NCBI GenBank assembly: GCA_963932465.1
Contig: OZ010800.1
Span: 98,165,307 to 98,229,306 of the forward strand
Reading direction: 5' to 3'
Source of the DNA: Maratus speciosus
Lineage: Eukaryota > Arthropoda > Arachnida > Araneae > Salticidae
Length of the DNA: 64,000 bases
In this document: positions 58,100 through 64,000 of the stretch, one piece after another
How the letters are laid out: every line of letters starts with the position of its first letter
Numbering within the stretch: the stretch's first letter is position 1
Position numbers and translations under genes: made by a program
The notes under the pieces: model-generated
The model's database searches: none
Seen by the model: the letters and a program-made list of their open reading frames with translations, nothing else
Told to the model about the DNA's origin: nothing

Positions 58100-58300
58100 G
58101 TTTGCCAAAAAATTAACATAAGTAGTAGGAAAAACAGTACGGGCAAAGCCGGCGGCGGGACCGTCCCGACGCCAGCAGCAGCCCCCCCCCCCGACACCGA
58201 CACACCACTGCCTCCTATCCCTCCACCACCATCACAGCACCGCCTCCTAGCGGGAAAAAATAAATATCATAATAACATAAATAACATGAAGGGTGAATGA
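58100..58300 (+). CDS. Possible proline-rich terminal exon
   Basis: After a plausible splice acceptor (TTCTCCCAATTTCCAG, AG at 58098-58099) a phase-0 open frame of 66 codons runs to TGA at 58298-58300. It reads VCQKINISSRKNSTGKAGGG, then a segment with TPAAAPPP and LPPIPPPP, and ends NNINNMKGE. The base composition at 58141-58255 is strongly GC-rich, unlike its surroundings. This could be the last exon of a real gene whose other exons lie elsewhere, or a chance frame through a C-rich simple repeat. I recognise no family. Low certainty. Confidence 0.25.
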   Translation, partial: VCQKINISSRKNSTGKAGGGTVPTPAAAPPPDTDTPLPPIPPPPSQHRLLAGKNKYHNNINNMKGE

Positions 58301-58330
58301 TCCTCTATTCAATTACCACCAATCACTTCT

Positions 58331-58440
58331 CAACAAAGTTAATACCTCTCTTTAACAGACATCCCCTCTCCAAAACGGACACCCCCTAAAACGGACATCC
58401 CTTTCCGAAAACGGACATTCCATCTCTAAACGACCATTTT
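58331..58440 (+). repeat. GGACA-type short tandem repeat
   Basis: Four or five spaced units of AAAACGGACAT/CCCC (near 58350, 58373, 58389, 58408) at roughly 20-bp steps, ending in AAACGACCATTT. Similar GGACA ladders occur in some transposon ends, but no partner was found. Confidence 0.6.
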
Positions 58441-58559
58441 TAGAACTATATAAATCGATGTTTTTCGAAATTATTTTTTTTGAAATGATGTGAAACGGTG
58501 AAGTGATCAGTGCCTTATGTGCTTGTGTATTGATGTATATTGTTTTTTAACAATATTTA

Positions 58560-61500
58560 CGTTAATGAGTATTATTAATTAAACAAAACTTTGAAAAATA
58601 TCAATTTTTAAGGAATTTTTAAGAACAATTTTTAAGGAAAAAGGCTGATTTATTTACATTTTCCAGTCATAAGATAAGAACGACAACTTCAATGTGAAAT
58701 TTTAAGCACACATTTTAGTTTTTGAAAGGCTTAACCTTAATGTATTTTAATACTTAATTTTTTATACATAAACCATTACTTAATCAAATTTTATACTTTC
58801 TGATTCAATGAAATTCAGTGATTTTTTTTTCAGTTTTGAAACCAATTCTTATATATTTTGTATTCATTATTACTTAATTTCCCAACTTCTCAAAACATTT
58901 GAAGAAAAACACGATACTCCGTTTAGCATTTTAGAGAAATATTCGAAAAAAGACCCCTTTGCTAACCCCAAATCTCCCACTTAGGCAGGAAATGCGAGCA
59001 ATAGAATGTTATACCAGATTTATCGAAGTATTTTCATATCACAAGAGCGCAGATCTTGAACTGTTTAGTAAACATATGATTCTAATCTGAGTTATTCTAC
59101 CAATATTATTAATCAAATTATCATATGTTTCATCTTTAGTTTTAAACAATCATCACCTTAATGATTATTTTATTTAAGCAAAACAATGGAAAATATTTAT
59201 TTAAGGAAGAAACTGTAACACTGGACCATCGACTTCTAAGAGAAGAGTTATACATATATTTTAATTAAAAAAAAAAAATAATAAGTATAATTAATTAATT
59301 ATATATATATATCAATTTTCAAGAAAAAAATTAATTTTTACGCAAATTTTCAACTTTGAAATACACTGTTTATAAATTTTTACAAGATACTAATTATATT
59401 GTTAAACTTTAGCTATCTTTAAAAGCTTGATTGCCTTTATAGTGTTCATATCTATATCTATTCACATCATGACTTCATTTGAGATCTTACATCCAATAGT
59501 ACAAATTTCTTTTCTATATCTAAACTGGAAAATAATGAAATTGTTTTATGCATTTGAGGTCATTTAGTCATTGATAAATTCGAGTTTTGAGCATAAATCT
59601 GAATTTTGAATGAACAACACCTTAATGGATATTAATAATTAAACAAAACAATGGAAAATATCAATTTTTGGGGAAAAAGACTGATTTCTTTAGATTTTTT
59701 CAACTATAAGATCAGAATATCAACGTAAAAAATAAAGTTACGAGGATTTCTACATATAAACAAAATTTAAACATATATTTTAGTTTTTGAACATCCATTG
59801 CCTTAATGAATTTTAATAGTTGCATGGACAGCAAAAGGAAAATATGATTTTTAATGAAAAAAGAAGGATTAAAAAGAATTTGATTAATTTTACACTAGTT
59901 TGGGATTGTATCTTACTTTTAGATCTATGTAGAATTTTAATCCTTGAACAAGGTACACTTTAAGAAATATTCATTACTAAACAAAAATTAATTTTAATGT
60001 AATACATGGAAATTTCACATTAAAAAATATTTTCATGAATGTACATATAAATATATGAATTTACAAACTAATATTCTTATTTTTATTACATTTAACTGGG
60101 TTTTTCTACATTCAAAATTATTTTTTATACACAAAGCATTATTTAATCAAATTCAGTACTTTACGATTTAACGAAATTCAGTGATTTTTCCCTTTTTAAA
60201 GCACTCCTATTAGTTAAAAAACATGAGCACCTACTGCAATTATATAGCTTTGGGTGAAACGAATTAGTAGCACACTAAAACTTAAAAAAAAGTTATTAAA
60301 TAATTGGTTAATGCGTAACTTTCTATCAAAATGAAAAACAAATGAATTCTTGAAACTTCTAAACTTACTAAGTAAAAATAATTCGCCCTTGGACGGATTC
60401 GAAACGCCAACCCCATGTTTAACAGCCATATGCGTTATCAAATTGCGCTACAAGGGCATCGAAGATTTCTGAATTATTGCAGTACTTGGCTACATCAGGA
60501 TCGATTCTTGCTCCTATATATTTTACCATTACATAATTTTAACAACTGTTTTTATCCATTTATCAAAAAATTATTAAATCACAGAACGATCACACATCAA
60601 GTTGTTTCAAATATGAATACTATATTCAAATATAGTTTTTAGTGATACAATGTATATATTAATACAAACTTTAATTTTCAAACATTCCATTTTTCAAATA
60701 GTCTATATTTCAAACATACTAACTGAAATTTTCACTACTTAATGGCAAATATTACTTAGATCTTTTCACTATTACCTTTTAAAAAATAGCAGATAACAAC
60801 TTTTGAATTAATTTTCAAAGAATAAATAAAGAACTGAAATTACATCAACTCTTTATAGAAAACCCTGTTTTCTCACAATTTCTTGAAATTCAACAACGAA
60901 TTGACCTTCACAGCAGTACTTATCTACATCAAACTCGATTATTGCTCCTATATATTTTAACATTACATAATTTTAACAAAAGTACATCGAATTTGTAAGA
61001 TTTTAACACTTTGATGACATACACCTCAAGAAATATTCATAATTTAAAAAAAAATAATTTTTAATATTATCAATAACTGGAAATTTCACATTTTAAAAAT
61101 ATTTTTTTTTGATTGCACATATAAAAATAAGAGTTTACAAACAATTTTCTATAATTTCAACACATTCGAACTTATTTTTTATACACAAAGCATTATTTAA
61201 TCAAATTCTATGCTCATAAGTCATCCATCAAGTTGTGTAAAATATAAATACAATCTTTATAGTTTTAATGTTACATAGTATACATGACTAGTCTGAGTTA
61301 TTTTAGCCATATTATTAATCAAATTATCATATGTTTCATCCTATACATCGAAGATTTCTGAATTTTCATCAATGAAGTTGCTTAAAATATTAATACTATG
61401 TTTATAGTTCTAATGATGCATAGCATACATGAATACAATCTTTAATTTTAACATTTTATATTTAAAATAACCCATTTCAAATCAAAACTATATGAATTTT

Positions 61501-61700
61501 TACTGCAACGCTTATCAACATCATAGAATGATTTATGCTTCACACTTTTCTAATAATTATGAGATATGTATTCCTCAGAAATATTACTATCAAATGATTA
61601 AGTAAAGAAAATGTAATATATATTAAGTAACCTCATACACGAAAAGTATCACAGAAGGAAAATATTAATAATCAATTAAAATAATTAACTATCGCATAAA
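58560..61700. repeat. Field of diverged kilobase-scale repeats
   Basis: Several long words recur in order. TTATACA(T/C)AAA...ATTTAATCAAATT is found at about 58760, 60120 and 61175. AAACAAAAC...GGAAAATATCAATTTTT is at about 58580 and 59640. TCTGAGTTATT...TTATCATATGTTTCATC is at 59091 and 61292. GCAGTACTT...CTCCTATATATTTTA is at 60480 and 60916. CATCGAAGATTTCTGAATT is at 60457 and 61346. Spacing is 1.0-2.2 kb. No coding potential. Confidence 0.7.
60384..60457 (-). tRNA. tRNA-Asn(GTT)
   Basis: The 74-nt minus-strand sequence aligns throughout to eukaryotic tRNA-Asn. The acceptor stem GCCCTTG/CAAGGGC is perfect, the D-arm is GCGCAATTTGATAACGC, the anticodon loop is CTGTTAA (GTT) with U33, and the T-loop is TTCGAAT. 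Defects are one mismatch in the anticodon stem (G31-A39) and one in the T-stem (T53-C61). The A box (TAGCGCAATTTG) and B box (GTTTCGAATCC) are near consensus. A TTTTT terminator lies 5 nt downstream at 60374-60378. The perfect acceptor stem and terminator make it the best tRNA candidate in the window, though the two stem mismatches leave open a pseudogene. It sits inside a field of repeats, so it may have been copied there. Confidence 0.78.
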
Positions 61701-61929
61701 ATTCCACCCATTACATATAAAACTTCAACTGATGAATGAAAATCTGTAAATTAGCAAAATAAAATTTGCAAAAGTAAAATAAAAAAATTACAAAAAGCAA
61801 AAAAATAAAAGTTATTGAAAATTGATTTTTTTTTTAACTATTAAAAATTGCAAGTTTAAATCCTGCCTTAAATGTCATTACCACTATCTGTTCTCTGAAT
61901 ACAATAATCTATGGTTTGCTACGCATGCG

Positions 61930-61994
61930 TGAGTTGTCACGTGATCAAAAATTTTGAGAATAATATAAATTTTCGAAAAGCAGCGCAGTATTTC
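61930..61994 (+). promoter_or_regulatory. Candidate polymerase II promoter
   Basis: ACGCATGCG (NRF1-like), TCACGTGA (E-box palindrome) and TATAAAT at 61964-61970 precede GCAGTATTTC near 61985-61994 with spacing close to a TATA/initiator pair. A GT-AG-type donor (AAAGTAAGT, GT at 62104) follows about 115 bp downstream. Inference from motif order only. Confidence 0.35.
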
Positions 61995-62103
61995 TCTGTT
62001 TAACCGTTAGACTTGGGAGAGAAGATGACTTTAAGTGCGCAATTCTGATAAATTTCCAGATTTTAACTCAAGTGAGGAATCGATTTCTTTGTTAGTGAAT
62101 AAA
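61987..62103 (+). other. Possible non-coding first exon
   Basis: It lies between the candidate start site and the GTAAGT donor. It contains a seven-codon frame starting ATGACTTTAAGT, too short to be a gene and typical of an upstream ORF. No downstream coding exon was identified in the remaining 1.9 kb. Confidence 0.3.
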
Positions 62104-62501
62104 GTAAGTTTTAGTATATCATTACAATATATACGTATTAATAAAAATGAATAAAAAATAATGTATTAAACATTTCCTAAGCATATAAATACATTTCTCT
62201 TATTGTACAGATGTTGCAGCAAAATTAATCAAAACAGCACAAACACACTGTTAAAAATTTACGTTCAACGTTGAAACAATATACTGAATAAAATAGGTGG
62301 AAATACCAAAATATGGTATTTCTTAAATTACAAAAACTTCATTCCATCATGTTACCTTGCAAATTACGCTGTATTGAATCAAGTTCATGTACTACTCATC
62401 AACTGATCAAAACAGCATGTCTACCACGCTTTTATGATATAAGAAAAATAATTACATTTTGGTCCGTTATTGTTACTTACGATTAAAAGAAAAGAATATT
62501 A

Positions 62502-62997
62502 TTAACCCTTTACTGTACCACGTGCCATATCTGGCACATACCTAAAAATATTATAATTTTCACTGTAACCGACCAAGAACAATCCAAAGAGTGGAATAAT
62601 ACTTATTTTGTCCATGCCAGATGACTGCATTAGACAAAAAGTTAGAATTTTTTCTTCGGAAACAAACAAACAGACAAAAAAAAATCCATCAAGCTAATAA
62701 GGTAAATTTTACTTTCGTTATATTTACTGAATACTTAAAAATATTAATATAAAAAGGTTGCAGAGTGTTCAGCAGATAAAATTAATTAATTTAAGCTCAT
62801 TTAGTTGCAAGATATAGCAGTACAATATTTTAAAGCCCAAAATGTGTATGTATAGACTGTACACTGTAGACTATCAAATTTTAGCTGAAAATTTTAAATA
62901 TTCTTTTTTTCCTATTTTTGCCATTGTTAGACAGATATATAGATTAAAAAGAAACATTTCATAAAAATAGAAAAAAAATCGTGCAGTAAAGGGTTAA
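62502..62997. mobile_element. piggyBac-type MITE, 496 bp
   Basis: The ends TTAACCCTTTACTG and the inverse CAGTAAAGGGTTAA are a perfect 14-bp TIR including TTAA at both edges. Similarity continues with CACG/CGTG. Non-coding; a GTGCCATATCTGGCAC palindrome sits just inside the left end. Confidence 0.82.
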
Positions 62998-63449
62998 AAT
63001 AATTATTTTTGGAACGAAAGAGGAAATCTTATTGAATTTTAATCTTTTAATCTTGTAGATTTTGTATCGTATGAATGTGAATTAAATAGTTTTTATTTTT
63101 TGTAGAAAAAGATTGACATCGTTTTTATAGTTTCTTGTTAAATTCTTTATTTTACAAATGATTGCCTGTTACATTTCTACTTCATGTAACGGTTTGGCAT
63201 ATGTTTTAACAATGAAATAACAAATAATGCATAGCAAAAATTAAGCAGATCTTAATTCATTTGGTCTTTATGAATAAAAAAACGAGTCATAAATATTTTA
63301 TTCTTCCTATTCGATCCTGTGATGTGAAATAATATAATTTTTCCCTGATCTAAAACGAAAACAACGAATAAGGGGACGAAAACGGATGGTCTAAAATCAA
63401 TGCTTATCTACCTGGGATTTTTAGTTTTCTGTTGAACCAAATTTCGGTT

Positions 63450-63564
63450 TTCAACATTTCTCCAGTTTATGATTCAACATTTAACCAATTTATTATTCAA
63501 CATTTAACCAATTAATGCTTCAACATTTAAACAATTTATGTTTCAATATTTCTCCAATTTATGG
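63450..63564 (+). repeat. 23-bp minisatellite, five units
   Basis: Five head-to-tail units of 23 bp, each TTCAACATTT(A/C)(A/T)(C/A)CA(A/G)TTTATNN or close to it, with no gaps. Confidence 0.9.
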
Positions 63565-64000
63565 TTAAATCTTAGAACCAAATATTAAAACAACGTTTCA
63601 CTATCTTATGATGACTGCTATTGCAGCATCAAAACTTGTTTCAACCTTGCACCAATTTTTTAACAGTGTTCGAATATGTTAATCTCTTGGTATAGAGACT
63701 GAAAGTACAGGCAGTTTGTGTATGTGGCTGATAATGTCAAACCTATTAATATTTTAATCAGGCCAACACTTTGCCAGGTATATCTCGGGAGCTTCTACAA
63801 ATGGATGTGATCGGCTATTCACTGTTTCTTGATCACTGTATTCTAAAGTGAAGACGGCTTATAGATTAGAAAGGAAAAATTCTCTAAGACGTACAGATAT
63901 GGGCAAAAGTCTATGGTTCGAGAGACCTCCCGTTTATAAAGCGACAAAACAGAAAACACTGCATTCTTTTTGAATGTTTAATTTATTCAACATCGGCAAA

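Larger units (their letters stand above)
62246..63668. mobile_element. TIR element, 1.4 kb
   Basis: The left end is CACTGTTAAAAATTTACG, continuing TTCAACGTTGAAACAA. The complement of the right end is CACTGTTAAAAAATTGG, continuing TGCAAGGTTGAAACAA. That gives 33-34 bp with about 28 matches. No transposase is recognised. It encloses a piggyBac-type MITE and a 23-bp minisatellite. The first seven bases resemble the palindromic MITEs at 18449 and 25323, but I see no TA duplication. Confidence 0.65.

Noticed and set aside
63450..63564. A CRISPR-like array
   Set aside because: The 23-bp units are directly adjacent with no spacers, so this is a minisatellite.

Overview
This window is A+T-rich eukaryotic DNA, well over two thirds A+T by eye, with TA, AAAT and long poly(A)/poly(T) microsatellites. 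I see no host protein-coding gene. It is arthropod DNA and most likely arachnid (spider-like). That is an inference from the transposon types: a Tc1 family whose protein ends in RGNHTPY, transposases with a DUF4817-type N-terminus, and a tRNA-derived SINE. It is not a search result. Almost everything recognisable is a transposable element, mostly class II. Most elements are decayed, internally deleted, folded back on themselves or inserted into one another.

Layout. 1-3.2 kb: unannotated AT-rich DNA with a striking 65-nt hairpin at 1640-1704. 3.2-7.4 kb: a 1.2-kb foldback element with a TTAA-flanked piggyBac-type MITE in its loop, a broken piggyBac transposase, and a broken DUF4817-type transposase. 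8.3-11.6 kb: diverged repeats and two 445-bp LINE-tail-like copies. Between those copies a SINE has inserted into a tRNA-Leu-like gene, with a 15-bp target-site duplication. 16.0-17.5 kb: one complete Tc1 element with matching terminal repeats, TA duplications and a full-length DD34E transposase, the only intact protein gene in the window. 18.4-26.7 kb: palindromic MITEs, a decayed PIF1-like (probably Helitron) helicase, and an internally deleted transposase followed by a hairpin. 31.2-32.6 kb: two nested inverted-repeat elements. 36.2-39.4 kb: a head-to-head pair of tRNA-like genes, a small TIR element, a mariner-type transposase tail, and a hAT-like element with extremely GC-rich ends. 42.4-46.4 kb: piggyBac-type elements nested inside a tandem repeat, then a Penelope-type GIY-YIG fragment. 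47.3-57.1 kb: tandem arrays interrupted by TIR elements, two more SINE copies, a second GC-rich hAT copy, and 150-bp satellite-like monomers. 58-64 kb: a proline-rich possible exon, a 3-kb field of diverged repeats carrying a good tRNA-Asn(GTT)-like gene, a possible promoter with first exon near 62.0 kb, and a 1.4-kb TIR element with a piggyBac-type MITE and a 23-bp minisatellite inside.

How it fits together. There is no operon or pathway. The window records successive insertions, and the nesting gives relative ages. Tandem arrays near 44-46 kb and 48-50.4 kb predate the elements that split them. The 1.6-kb piggyBac derivative predates the 184-bp MITE inside it. The tRNA-Leu gene predates the SINE. 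I found no new biological system. The most unusual signals are the palindromic subterminal repeats of the piggyBac derivative, the SINE-in-tRNA insertion, the inverted tRNA-like pair, and the minimal 65-nt hairpin related to the ends of a longer element.
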